From positions 372,001 to 436,000 of the forward strand of contig CALAJV010000003.1 in NCBI GenBank assembly GCA_937922805.1: DNA of 64,000 nucleotides, read 5' to 3'. Both the position numbers and the translations under genes were made by a program. The first letter of the stretch is position 1; each line of letters opens with the position of its first letter. This DNA is from an uncultured Acidimicrobiales bacterium (GTDB lineage: Bacteria > Actinomycetota > Acidimicrobiia > Acidimicrobiales > SZUA-35). Shown in pieces: positions 1 through 8,862 of this stretch. Below the pieces are notes generated by a model. That model had not been told where the DNA came from, ran no database searches, and was given only the letters and a program-made list of their open reading frames with translations.

Positions 1-17
1 TACGATTACGACCACCT

Positions 18-1193
18 ATGTCTGTTGCGAAGCCTCAACCAGCCCCGAGCTTCGGGCCGCTAGATCCGACTAGTCGCAACGTCGACATAGATCGGATACG
101 GGGTGCCGCAGTACTTGGCCTCGCCTACATGATGGCGACCGCCTACGGTTTGAATCACGCCGCTTTCTATCGGCTTGACATAGATTCCAGCTCGGCGTGG
201 GACTGGGTCGCTGGAATTTTTGGTCATATAGCGTTCGACCTCAAGGCATCGGCGTTGGTCCTGCTAGTCTTCGGTGCTGGGATAGCCAAACTCATGGATC
301 GAGCGGAAGCTCACGGAAAGAACCCAAAACGCTTTCTACTGCTTCGAATTTTGGTTCTGTTCTTGATTGGGGTACCTCCCGGCGTTCACGCCCCGCTCTG
401 GGAGGGGAACTACCACCTGTTCGTTGCCGTGTTTTGCATCCCCACGGTACTAATGTTCGGTCGACAACCGAAGACTCAACTGGTGACCGGGGTTGTTCTG
501 GTGCTCCTCTCGTTAGCGCTGGTTCCAGTCTTTCAGTCGACGTTTCCGACTGACGGGCTTGGACTTGGACAGTATTGGTGGCCCGTGAACCACCCGTTTT
601 ATCATCCGGACCCAGAACCGTACGTCCACCCGACAGGGTACTTTATGGCCACCTTGTCGTTACGGCTGGCCGGCACAATTCTGGCTGGCTCAGCTCTCTA
701 CCGTTGCGGCGTTATCCAGGGAAACCGAGATCGATTGTTCTACCGAAATCTCGCACTGTTCGGATTCGGCCTAGGACTTCCGCTCGCTGGGTCAAGCGTT
801 GCGTGGTTATACATCGCCGACTACGACCCTTCTATCGCTCTGACCGGTCACCTACCTAATCAAGCGGCGGCGGTGCCAATTGCGCTCGGCTATCTTGCCG
901 TCATCGTTTTGTGGGGAAAGAACAACTCGAACAACATGTTCAGTCCGGTCAAGTTTGGCCTCCAAGCAGTGGGACGAATGGCGCTCACGAATTCCATCAT
1001 CTACGTCACTGCGGGGATGTTCGTAATCCGGGAAGGGTTTGGCCGGAACTACTTCAGCCGGGCCGAGCTCGCCCTGGTTGTCGTCATTGTCTGGATTGCT
1101 CAGTTGGCCTGGTCTGCTGCCTGGCTCAGTCGTTTTAGATTCGGCCCTTTCGAATGGCTGACGAGAGCCTTCGTCTACCGTCGCCTTCCGTAA
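18..1193 (+). CDS. DUF418-family polytopic membrane protein
   Basis: This is a 391-residue inner-membrane protein with about nine or ten hydrophobic segments spread along its length. The first segment follows an R-I-R-G motif around residues 26-29, as in the D-x-L-R-G start of DUF418/YeiB proteins. The C-terminal third has the family hallmarks: G-R-M-A-L-T-N at about residues 318-324 and G-P-F-E-W-L near the end. The function of DUF418 proteins is poorly defined and transport or envelope roles are only inferred. The chosen ATG lies 17 bases from the window edge, and the frame stays open upstream, so a longer start cannot be excluded. The gene converges on the following lipoprotein gene with only four bases between their ends. 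Confidence 0.75.
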   Translation: MSVAKPQPAPSFGPLDPTSRNVDIDRIRGAAVLGLAYMMATAYGLNHAAFYRLDIDSSSAWDWVAGIFGHIAFDLKASALVLLVFGAGIAKLMDRAEAHGKNPKRFLLLRILVLFLIGVPPGVHAPLWEGNYHLFVAVFCIPTVLMFGRQPKTQLVTGVVLVLLSLALVPVFQSTFPTDGLGLGQYWWPVNHPFYHPDPEPYVHPTGYFMATLSLRLAGTILAGSALYRCGVIQGNRDRLFYRNLALFGFGLGLPLAGSSVAWLYIADYDPSIALTGHLPNQAAAVPIALGYLAVIVLWGKNNSNNMFSPVKFGLQAVGRMALTNSIIYVTAGMFVIREGFGRNYFSRAELALVVVIVWIAQLAWSAAWLSRFRFGPFEWLTRAFVYRRLP

Positions 1194-1197
1194 GGTG

Positions 1198-2148
1198 CTA
1201 GGTGATTCGGTCGGCTAGTTGGAACGCCTCTTGGGGCAGACCAGGCCAGCGGCCGATAATGTTGCCTGAACCGTCGACGAGAAGTGATGTCGGCAAAACC
1301 TCGATCTGGTAATGAGCAGCAGCGTCTCCGTTCGAAGACCAGAGCGTCGTAACTCCGAGATCCGTAGTTTGGACAAACCCGTCGGCTTCGCCTCGATCTC
1401 CTCCTGACCCGACTGCTACTACCCCAATTGACCCGTCGAATGTTGTAGCGAAGCGTTGAACCACCGCCGCTTCTCGTTCACTTGTCGGAGTATCGGTGCT
1501 CCAAAACCATATTAGGGTTAGCCCACCGACCTCATTCGCCAGTTCAGTGGAGGTTCCGTCGGCTAGATCAAACAGTGCCCCTGGCGGTGCCGCTACGTTG
1601 GCCCGCCCGGTGGGAGGCGAATCGTCGATTCCAGGATCGTCATCAACTACATCGTTCGAATTGCCGGACCCTCCGGCCTCGTCCGAGGTCGAGCCAGAGT
1701 CAGAGGCCGTAGCATCATCTCCGACACCGGTTCCAGCCGCCATCGAGGTCGAACTGGATTCGGCCGCTGCGTTGTCTTGTCCGGGCTGCGCCGACGCTGA
1801 ACCGGAATCAGGTTCTTGTGTCGATGTCGGACCGCTCGCTGGTAGTGAACTGGACGATACTGGGTTTGCACCTGAGGGCTTATCAGTACCGACTTCGGAA
1901 TCGGACACCTCAGTCGAGCTGGTATCGGTCAAGGAATCGTCGTCGCCGTTTTCGGTTGATGAGTCTTCGTCGTTAGCTTCGATCAGCGAACCCCGCTCTG
2001 TGGGCGCATCGGGCACTTGTTCGACTACTGAAATCGACGCTTCGGTTTCGGTGATGCTGCTACTTTGGCCGTCGCCGCTACAGCCCACCAGCCCAGTGGC
2101 TGCTGCAACTACGACGACACCTAGCCCTAGGCGAGTTAAGACTGACAT
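1198..2148 (-). CDS. Lipoprotein with thioredoxin-like C-terminal domain
   Basis: This is a 316-residue secreted lipoprotein. Residues 1-22 are a signal peptide ending in the lipobox L-V-G-C, with C23 as the lipidation site. Residues of roughly 24-195 form a Ser/Thr/Asp/Glu-rich linker that probably spans the cell wall. Residues of about 200-316 look like a TlpA/ResA-type thioredoxin fold: a strand with W-F-W-S, then a helix, then V-L-P-T-S near the cis-proline position and D-G-S-G. The redox C-x-x-C is absent, since S-T-D-T-P follows W-F-W, so a thiol-disulfide role is unlikely. A longer TTG-started frame begins at 2178, but the ATG at 2148 directly gives the signal peptide and shortens the overlap with the upstream gene to 13 bases. 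Confidence 0.7.
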   Translation of the reverse strand: MSVLTRLGLGVVVVAAATGLVGCSGDGQSSSITETEASISVVEQVPDAPTERGSLIEANDEDSSTENGDDDSLTDTSSTEVSDSEVGTDKPSGANPVSSSSLPASGPTSTQEPDSGSASAQPGQDNAAAESSSTSMAAGTGVGDDATASDSGSTSDEAGGSGNSNDVVDDDPGIDDSPPTGRANVAAPPGALFDLADGTSTELANEVGGLTLIWFWSTDTPTSEREAAVVQRFATTFDGSIGVVAVGSGGDRGEADGFVQTTDLGVTTLWSSNGDAAAHYQIEVLPTSLLVDGSGNIIGRWPGLPQEAFQLADRIT

Positions 2149-4370
2149 ATAGCGTTGGTCACTCGACCAAAGATCCAATGTTCAACTCGATAGGAATCAG
2201 CGACGGACGTTGCCACTGATGTGGCTTGTACTGGTCCGATGTAGCGTTCAGTTCCGTTGGTCGTTGCAAAGGCGTAGTATTCGCCCGCTTGGACGTCGGT
2301 CCATGAAAGCGTTCCGCCCTGATATGAGCAAGAGAAGGTTGCTACACCTTGACCGAGGCAGTTGGCGTTAGTGGCGAAGCCGGTAGACCAGTGTTCGACC
2401 CGATAAGAGTCAGCTCTGGGCACCGAGACCGATCTTCCTCGGACGGGACCAACATAGCCTTCTTGGCCGTTGGCGGTGTAGAACACGTAGTACTCGGCTA
2501 CTCCGGCGTCGTCCCAGCTAAGCGTTGAACCATTGACTCGACAGGAAAACGTTACCGGCTGGTGGGCACTAGGTCGACCGGGAACAGACGGTCGATCAAG
2601 AGCTCCAAGGGAAGGCGTAGCGTTCGAGCCGCTTCCCTGGAACGAAGCAGGAACGATTGTGGTTGGGCTGAACTCCGATGTGTTGCCGTCGGAGGCGATG
2701 GCCAGCAACATCAAATCTTTTCCGGATCGAATTGCGGGGGCGGCCACGGAGAATCGACCGTTGGCATTGGCTTTACCTCGCGCTATCCATGCGGCGCCAG
2801 TACCGCGGCTGCTCGACGTTGGGTCGAGCGTGCCGTCGCTGGCCAGCGCTCCCGACACGTAAACTTCAACCGTGCATTGAGGGCACGCTTGGCCGAATAC
2901 CTGCCCGGGACCGATGCCGGTCACGGTTGGAAAGTTCAACAGCAGGTGAGCGCCGTCGTCGCCGTCACCAGCGTCATTCGCGTTTTGCCCGACGGCTTCA
3001 ATGTCGATGAACGGACGATTCGTACCGTAAAAAGTGCTGTGGCGGATCACATTGCCAAGCGTTTTTTCAGCCGGATAGGTGGTGCTTCCTCCGAACGCTG
3101 GGGTGGTGTTGGTGATGAACACGCCACCAGCGGCGTTGTTGGCAATTATGTTCCCGTGGTAGAGGTCGTCGTGACCTCTCAGGGTCATGCCGTAGCCGCT
3201 GTTGCCAATGTTGGCTCCTCGGAGTCCAACCCCGATGCGGTTCCCGACAACGGTGTTGGATCCGGTGTAGTTGTGTCGATGCCAGATTCCATCATCGGTC
3301 GAGCTGCCAATTACGTTGTCGGCGACCACGTTGTTCATCGAGTTGTCTTTAAAGGTGATGCCCCATCTGTTTGCCGTTTGAGCGTTACCGCCGTTGCCCC
3401 CTGGGCCGGTCCCGATTCGGTTGTTGACTACAGTGTTTTCAACCGACGTGTGCGACAGGTCAATGCCCTGGCCGGTCTGGCCGCTAATCAAATTTTTGGT
3501 GACGTAATTTCCCCAACTCCACCATTGGATGTCGATACCGATTCGCTGCGGGTTGCTCGCTGTTGCGTCCGGCGTCATACCAATGATGTTGTTCTCAATC
3601 ACGTTCTCGGACGTTTCGCCGTGGTTTATTCTGATCCCAAATTGCCCGTTGCCGGCGATTACGTTTCGGTCGGCATTATTCGGGCCGCCGATGACATTGC
3701 GGTCCGGTCCGAGATTCAAAGCAACACCAGCGAAGGCAAGCCGGAAATCAGTTGCGCTACCGGCGGGCAAGTCTGAAGTAGCTGTCCCGACCGAATCAGT
3801 GCCGATGAAGTTTCCGGCGATTTTGTTGCCATCTGCAGCCTCGCCTCGAAGCTCGATGCGAGGTCCGTTACCCCAAATTGCCAAACCCCGAATCTCGTTT
3901 TCAGCCGATTCAACCAGAATCATCGGATTCAAGGCTGACGTCGTTGTTACTTCAACTCGGATTGCCGCATTCGACTTCGTTGCATGAGTGTTTGATGCAG
4001 CTCCCGACTGGGAGTAGCCGTCGATGGTTGTGCCGCCGGTGGGGTCGTTAATATATAAGGTCCGGCCAAGAGCGATCCGCTTAACGCCCGAGCCAGGAAT
4101 GCCGAAGGTGATGGAGTTCGGACCTCGTTGACCGTTGGCCTCGTCGACCGCGGCGCGCAGCGTACAAACGTTGCTGGCCGTGCGACAGGTGCCGTCGCCC
4201 GGGTTGGTATCTGCTCCGTCGCCGATGTTATTTACAACAATGCTCGACTGAGCTGCGGCTGGCGTCACCGGGTTGGCGATCAGTATGCCTGCCGTCGTCA
4301 AACCAGCGACCGCTAGAGCCAGAGTATTCTTGAGGGAACGTCGCGCCTTTTCGTATGTCAAAACAAGCAT
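2136..4370 (-). CDS. Secreted CSLREA-type right-handed beta-helix protein
   Basis: The product has 744 residues when read from the ATG at 4370, which is preceded by a weak AACAGG ribosome site and opens straight into a signal peptide with K-A-R-R, a hydrophobic core and A-A-A-Q. A longer frame starts at 4490 but puts 40 non-signal residues in front. Next comes a CSLREA-like domain (P-G-D-G-T-C, then C-T-L-R-A-A-V-D-E-A-N). About 450 residues of N-x-V/I-x-x-N-x-I-G repeats follow, typical of NosD/PbH1 parallel beta-helices that bind or cut polysaccharides. The C-terminus carries two tandem 66-71 residue repeats, each starting F-S-C, containing S-Y-R-V-E-H-W and ending in a second Cys. No catalytic residues could be assigned. 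It overlaps the downstream lipoprotein gene slightly and may be cotranscribed with it. Confidence 0.8.
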   Translation of the reverse strand: MLVLTYEKARRSLKNTLALAVAGLTTAGILIANPVTPAAAQSSIVVNNIGDGADTNPGDGTCRTASNVCTLRAAVDEANGQRGPNSITFGIPGSGVKRIALGRTLYINDPTGGTTIDGYSQSGAASNTHATKSNAAIRVEVTTTSALNPMILVESAENEIRGLAIWGNGPRIELRGEAADGNKIAGNFIGTDSVGTATSDLPAGSATDFRLAFAGVALNLGPDRNVIGGPNNADRNVIAGNGQFGIRINHGETSENVIENNIIGMTPDATASNPQRIGIDIQWWSWGNYVTKNLISGQTGQGIDLSHTSVENTVVNNRIGTGPGGNGGNAQTANRWGITFKDNSMNNVVADNVIGSSTDDGIWHRHNYTGSNTVVGNRIGVGLRGANIGNSGYGMTLRGHDDLYHGNIIANNAAGGVFITNTTPAFGGSTTYPAEKTLGNVIRHSTFYGTNRPFIDIEAVGQNANDAGDGDDGAHLLLNFPTVTGIGPGQVFGQACPQCTVEVYVSGALASDGTLDPTSSSRGTGAAWIARGKANANGRFSVAAPAIRSGKDLMLLAIASDGNTSEFSPTTIVPASFQGSGSNATPSLGALDRPSVPGRPSAHQPVTFSCRVNGSTLSWDDAGVAEYYVFYTANGQEGYVGPVRGRSVSVPRADSYRVEHWSTGFATNANCLGQGVATFSCSYQGGTLSWTDVQAGEYYAFATTNGTERYIGPVQATSVATSVADSYRVEHWIFGRVTNAICQS

Positions 4371-4681
4371 CCTGTTTGTAGTGCATCCATCGACAGCAAG
4401 CATAGATACGTGACCTAGCCAACAGCGGCGTACCGTGCCTAAGTCGACCTGCCCAGCGGCTGGGCGAAAACTTCCCAAAACGACGCCCAACTGGGCCGAA
4501 TTAGCCGGATTTTGCGACCTAGAGAGACAGTGCGTGGCACTTTAGATCTGGAGACGGCCACCGCGTTCGAGCTGCGTTTGGCCCTTCTCGAAACCAACAC
4601 CGCCACCAATGCCATCTGAAACCGGACCTATGTGTCGTACTTGTTTGTCGCAAAGCTAGTTGCTCCGAGCGTGCCCTCTAC
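4371..4681. promoter_or_regulatory. Intergenic region with two related palindromes
   Basis: This 311-base gap lies upstream of the beta-helix gene and downstream of the three-gene membrane cluster, all on the minus strand. It holds GCCCAGC-G-GCTGGGC at 4451-4465 and GCCCA-AC-TGGGC at 4485-4496. They share the same outer half-sites and sit 80-125 bases upstream of the ATG at 4370. They could be paired operator sites or small hairpins. I see no convincing gene here, and the open frame that crosses part of it is the N-terminal extension rejected for the beta-helix protein. Confidence 0.35.
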
Positions 4682-7129
4682 TCATCGGCCCGCCTCGCAT
4701 GGATCAAACTCGGATTCCATTCCACTAAGCATCTGCTCGTGAACCAGCTGCCAACGCTGATCAGGCCACAGCACAAAGTCGGCAACAAAAAACTCCCACG
4801 TCGCATCGCCAACAAAACTCTCTGCTGAGCCATAGTATTGCCTGATCCGATTCGGTTGACCTTCGATAAGGCAGTAACCCGAGCCATGCCTGACCCCTCC
4901 CCCGCTTGTAAAGCTGGCAATCTCGGTCCATTCGCAGGTCCCACGGTGCGACATCAGCACCCAAGAGCCGGTATTGGCCCCCAGACCAGCGAAGACAAAG
5001 GCCTCGCTTATGTCGTCGCCGTTTACATCAATGAAGTCGATACCTTCTAAAGTTGATGGGGCGCCTCCTTCGACTGAAGGAAGCGTGGAGCAGTCGGAGG
5101 TGGCTGACTGCGCTGGTTTGGAGGCCACTTCCGTGGAGTTCGGCCCACTGTTTGTCGGCGGTGTGGAAGTAGCCTCGATGGCTGATTCGGGCTGAAGATT
5201 GGTTGGCGAGACTTCGACGCCTCGCAAGAGAATGAAGCCAGCCGCGACTAATGCGCTAGCAACTACCAACGCTCCAATCACTCGACCAGATGACCAAGGT
5301 TTGTCCTCGGGAGCGGCGACAATGTTTGGCTCTAAACGTTCCGGAACCAACGCCCAGCTACCGTCTCCAAACCTGGCCAGTGCCCCGGCATCGACCGCTC
5401 GGTCCAGGGCCCGCCGAGGTCGGATAGGCATCCGACCTGCGACCCATCCGACAATTGATGTTGCCGCAATCCGCAGAGTTACCAGCTCGGCCAGAATTGT
5501 CGTGATCGCAATCGGTACCACGAACACGATTACTGCGACAGCTGTTCGTCGGGCAAGTGGTTCCAACAACAGGTTGCTCGAAATCCCGCTACGGACCAGC
5601 GCTACTGAACCGATCCGGAACAACAAGATCAGAGTCCAAGGTATAAGCAATGCTGTACAGAAGACGCCGAAGGCGAAGACCTTAAAGACAGCGGTAACAA
5701 GATCGTGACCAACTGGATTACGACGGCGAGTAGAGAAAAGCCCATGTGTCAGCGTTCCATTGGAGTAAAGGCCCAAACCGACAACTGTGGCCGTCAAACC
5801 GACAAGCCAACTATCGACTACGCCAACTAGCAACCACGCTGCGCCGGCCGCTACTAGAAGACTCCGTACCAGAATTCGAATTGACAGCTTTCTTCGGATG
5901 TGGCCGCTACGTATCGTCGAACTGTCTAACCCAAACACGATGGCCATGCCCCCGCAAACGGTCTGTAGTAGCAAGCGGTAGGGAAGGTCGGACCCATACC
6001 GCAGCTCAACCCAATAGCGAGCGAAAAGCGGTTCTGCCCAGACCGAATACCACCAACCGGCGATGACAACGCCGGCGAAACTGGCGAGTGCGGCTATCGA
6101 AGCAGACGATAAGACACGCAGCCCAGGACTCTTAAACCAAGCTGGTCCCAAGTCATCAGGGTTTAGTGTGCCCGTTGCCGCCCTCGCCAGGTTCGCTTTT
6201 GCGTCAGCAAGAAGCACTCGTTCCCGAGCAGTCAGCTCTAGTTCCTTAGCGTCGGGGTTCCGATGAGATCGATTCGTCTGTTCAAGCGAGGCCCGCCAAA
6301 AGGTCAATGGCGTTTCGCCATAAGGAACAAAATGGGCAAACTCTGCAGATATCGATGCGACGATTACTTTTCGATCATGACTCCATTCTTGGACCGAATC
6401 TATGAAGGCCTCGGCGAAGGATTCTCGCTGAAGAACAACCTTGGGTGGACTGACCACAATACAAACGCCGTGGTTTCGAATAATTTCGACGGAAGTAGAC
6501 GGGTCGAACCGTTCGGTATGCGTCACTTCGACCTCTAGACACGTCTCTAAGTTCTTCGACAGCTGTTTGGATTTCAGACCCTCATCGAATCCAGGGCGAA
6601 CGACAATCGGTGGAACCGACCGGGAGATACAAGTCTCGACTAGGTCTGAGATTACCGCAAGTCGCTCAAGATCATCGTCCGCTACGACATGATGCAAACC
6701 ATGACCAAAGTCCAGATTGTCAATCCACAATGAGACAGATTGATTGGCATCTTCGAACCCGGCATCCATGTAACTATCGAGGCCGACTAGTTGCAGCTCG
6801 AACGGATCAGATGCTGAACGGTCCAGCGTAGAAGCCTTGACCAGCGGTGAGTCCGAGCCTAAGTAGCGGGCCCTAGCTGCGGCAAGAAGCGGCCCGAGAA
6901 GCCGGTCTTGTCGAACTTTTGGATCGGCGCGGAAGTCTACAACCGCTACCAGGGCGATGACCATCGCTCCGCGAGCGAGAATTATCTCAGCGTTGGCGGT
7001 GCGGTCGAACGAGTCTATTGTTGTCAGCACCACGGCAAATAGGAGGACTGCGACCCCGGTAAACATAAGCGACAACCGCTGTGATACAGCTCTTTCCAAC
7101 CGAGAGCTAGGCGTGGTTTGGCCAGTCAT
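4682..7129 (-). CDS. Large multipass membrane protein, possibly a NACHT-like protein lacking a P-loop, with extracytoplasmic C-terminal module
   Basis: I do not recognise this 815-residue protein as a named family. There are two membrane segments at about 20-38 and 49-66, then a soluble region to about residue 330. That region contains a Walker-B-like strand (S-L-W-I-D-N-L-D at 133-140) and a later hydrophobic strand V-I-V-A-S-I-S-A. Further membrane segments follow to about residue 600. A short winged-helix-like stretch comes next (D-A-G-A-L-A-R-F-G-D-G-S-W), then one more membrane span. The last 136 residues, starting at C680, are a probably extracytoplasmic module with D-V-N-G-D-D and four Cys. 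The order NTPase core, membrane cluster, then winged helix resembles membrane NACHT proteins of actinobacteria, but no GxxxxGK[ST] P-loop is visible. The start overlaps the stop of the upstream gene by four bases (ATGA), so the two are translationally coupled. Confidence 0.65.
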   Translation of the reverse strand: MTGQTTPSSRLERAVSQRLSLMFTGVAVLLFAVVLTTIDSFDRTANAEIILARGAMVIALVAVVDFRADPKVRQDRLLGPLLAAARARYLGSDSPLVKASTLDRSASDPFELQLVGLDSYMDAGFEDANQSVSLWIDNLDFGHGLHHVVADDDLERLAVISDLVETCISRSVPPIVVRPGFDEGLKSKQLSKNLETCLEVEVTHTERFDPSTSVEIIRNHGVCIVVSPPKVVLQRESFAEAFIDSVQEWSHDRKVIVASISAEFAHFVPYGETPLTFWRASLEQTNRSHRNPDAKELELTARERVLLADAKANLARAATGTLNPDDLGPAWFKSPGLRVLSSASIAALASFAGVVIAGWWYSVWAEPLFARYWVELRYGSDLPYRLLLQTVCGGMAIVFGLDSSTIRSGHIRRKLSIRILVRSLLVAAGAAWLLVGVVDSWLVGLTATVVGLGLYSNGTLTHGLFSTRRRNPVGHDLVTAVFKVFAFGVFCTALLIPWTLILLFRIGSVALVRSGISSNLLLEPLARRTAVAVIVFVVPIAITTILAELVTLRIAATSIVGWVAGRMPIRPRRALDRAVDAGALARFGDGSWALVPERLEPNIVAAPEDKPWSSGRVIGALVVASALVAAGFILLRGVEVSPTNLQPESAIEATSTPPTNSGPNSTEVASKPAQSATSDCSTLPSVEGGAPSTLEGIDFIDVNGDDISEAFVFAGLGANTGSWVLMSHRGTCEWTEIASFTSGGGVRHGSGYCLIEGQPNRIRQYYGSAESFVGDATWEFFVADFVLWPDQRWQLVHEQMLSGMESEFDPCEAGR

Positions 7130-8862
7130 GATCGGCAGCGTTCCGGGGTCGGTCCGGTAGCCGCTTCTTGGCGGTCAACCAAGTCAACTACTCCATCTGA
7201 GAAGTTGAAAATCAACACTTCGGGACCGAATGAGTAGATCATGCCGTCCTTGCCAAGGCACCAGAAATATCCGAGTTGCCGAAATTCAGTTAAACCAAAT
7301 CCCAATTGATCAAGTTCGTCGGCACTTAGCTCACCGAAAATCAAAACCCAGTCACAAGTCGCTGGTAGCTGGCTATAGATCGCTGTCAATTCGTTAGTTT
7401 CGTTCTTCGATCTGTACACCAATGCGTTGTCAAATCCGTCACCGGTAATGTCGACGAATTCAACCGGCGATTCGTCGGCGAAACGAGAGCCAGCTGACGA
7501 GCACCGTGTGCCGCTCGCTCGTAGTCGGTCAGTGTCGCCAAGTTCGATCGGTTCGGATACGACATCGCCCCGATATGTGACCGTTGCTTCGTTCTGAGAC
7601 CAAATCGCCAGTCGATTTGCTTGAACTGGGTTTCGATCCCTGCCATCCCAGATGGGCTCGCCCGCAGCCGACCTGATGACGTAGTGCTGTCCGAAAAAGG
7701 AGTTCTTTGTCCAAGCGATCGAGCTACCGTCATCAAACAGCATTTCGGTAGCCGCAGCCCCATCGGTGTGCCGGTACATCAACCCTGTCTGGATATCAAT
7801 CGTCAACGAGACTATGGGAATTGCGTCGTAAGATCCGCACTCGCCACCTTTAGGTAACAAATCTAGTTCGATATTGCCGGCAAGATCATAGCTAGATCGA
7901 TGGACTACCCAATCGTCTCGTTGCTGGCCGTTCCACTGATACGAAGGAAGGTCGATCGGTTCTTGGGAACCGGTTCGGAGGTCGATCTGCACCACTTCAT
8001 ACCATGAGGCACAACGAAAATTTTTCCGCCAGGCTAATTCTCCTACCTCATCGTACGAAATAGAGAACGGTGAAGTGTGCTCAATAGTCGTCAAGAGCCG
8101 ATTCCGATTCGGGTTCACGCTAAATCCGCTAGCCGAACTTGTTGGCGACAAGGTGTCGAGGTAAGAGACAGTTCGGCTCCGTCCGTTAACCGACGCCCCA
8201 TAAATGACTAACTCTGACCAGGTGCTCAAGCCACGTCCAGCCCGCCCCTGTCCCGCGTCAACTGCGAACACCTTCCGTTCCGACGAAGAAAGCGGCTTGT
8301 CGCCATATTCGACAGATGTTGGACTATTGTTGAGCCCCATTTTGGCCCAGTCCCCGTTTTCGTACCACCATGTCAACATCGACTCGCCGTGGACAAAGCT
8401 GACATTGTCGTTAGACATGGTCATGTTTCTCATCAGATCGGTGGCTGTGAGGACTACTTCCTTGCCATCGGCAGTGCTAAATGCAGTTGCTTGTTGTAGA
8501 ACTGTGCCGTCGGCCTCGCTTCGAGAACTGGTGTAAAGCAGATAGCCGCCATCGGCGGTCCAACTAATCGAATTTTGGTTTGGCCAACTATCTGTGAGCC
8601 GCAGCTCGTCTCGGAATAGAAGCTCGGTTCCAGAACTTGAGAATGCTCGTATACGATCGTCCCAGGCAAGAGCGAAGAGTGCCTCAGCCTTTCCTGCCGA
8701 TTCGGTCCGAGCGACGTCAAATTGACTGCCGTCGAGAGACTCGATTTCGATCTCTGGATCTTCGCCGAAGAGGTTGACGAAGAAACCAACCATCAGAATC
8801 CCGACCAGGGCCGGAATTGTCCATCGAATGGGTGGCACTTTCGACGAACCGGTCGGAAGCAT
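7126..8862 (-). CDS. Membrane-anchored beta-propeller-like protein with C-terminal four-Cys module
   Basis: This 578-residue protein starts with a short cytoplasmic tail and one membrane segment at about residues 12-31. A long region of repeating S-x-D-G and W-T-x-D-G-type strands follows (for example S-I-S-W-T-A-D-G-G-Y-L-L-Y), consistent with a WD40/TolB-like propeller facing outside. The last 125 residues, from C454, form a module with F-V-D-I-T-G-D-G, A-L-V-Y, C-D-W and Y-F-W-C. It parallels the C-terminal module of the downstream protein in both motif order and cysteine spacing. Its ATG lies directly next to the stop of the upstream gene, and its stop overlaps the next ATG. Function unknown; as part of a coupled trio, a sensor or ligand-binding role is plausible but only inferred. 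Confidence 0.65.
   Translation of the reverse strand: MLPTGSSKVPPIRWTIPALVGILMVGFFVNLFGEDPEIEIESLDGSQFDVARTESAGKAEALFALAWDDRIRAFSSSGTELLFRDELRLTDSWPNQNSISWTADGGYLLYTSSRSEADGTVLQQATAFSTADGKEVVLTATDLMRNMTMSNDNVSFVHGESMLTWWYENGDWAKMGLNNSPTSVEYGDKPLSSSERKVFAVDAGQGRAGRGLSTWSELVIYGASVNGRSRTVSYLDTLSPTSSASGFSVNPNRNRLLTTIEHTSPFSISYDEVGELAWRKNFRCASWYEVVQIDLRTGSQEPIDLPSYQWNGQQRDDWVVHRSSYDLAGNIELDLLPKGGECGSYDAIPIVSLTIDIQTGLMYRHTDGAAATEMLFDDGSSIAWTKNSFFGQHYVIRSAAGEPIWDGRDRNPVQANRLAIWSQNEATVTYRGDVVSEPIELGDTDRLRASGTRCSSAGSRFADESPVEFVDITGDGFDNALVYRSKNETNELTAIYSQLPATCDWVLIFGELSADELDQLGFGLTEFRQLGYFWCLGKDGMIYSFGPEVLIFNFSDGVVDLVDRQEAATGPTPERCRS

Noticed and set aside
1496..2152. 218-codon plus-strand frame opposite the thioredoxin-like lipoprotein
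   Set aside because: Low-complexity Ser/Pro/Glu translation produced by the Ser/Asp-rich linker of the opposite gene; no start signal.
2562..3776. 404-codon plus-strand open frame opposite the beta-helix gene
   Set aside because: It is the antisense of a well-supported beta-helix gene, and its translation shows no domain or signal. Long antisense frames are expected opposite repetitive coding sequence.
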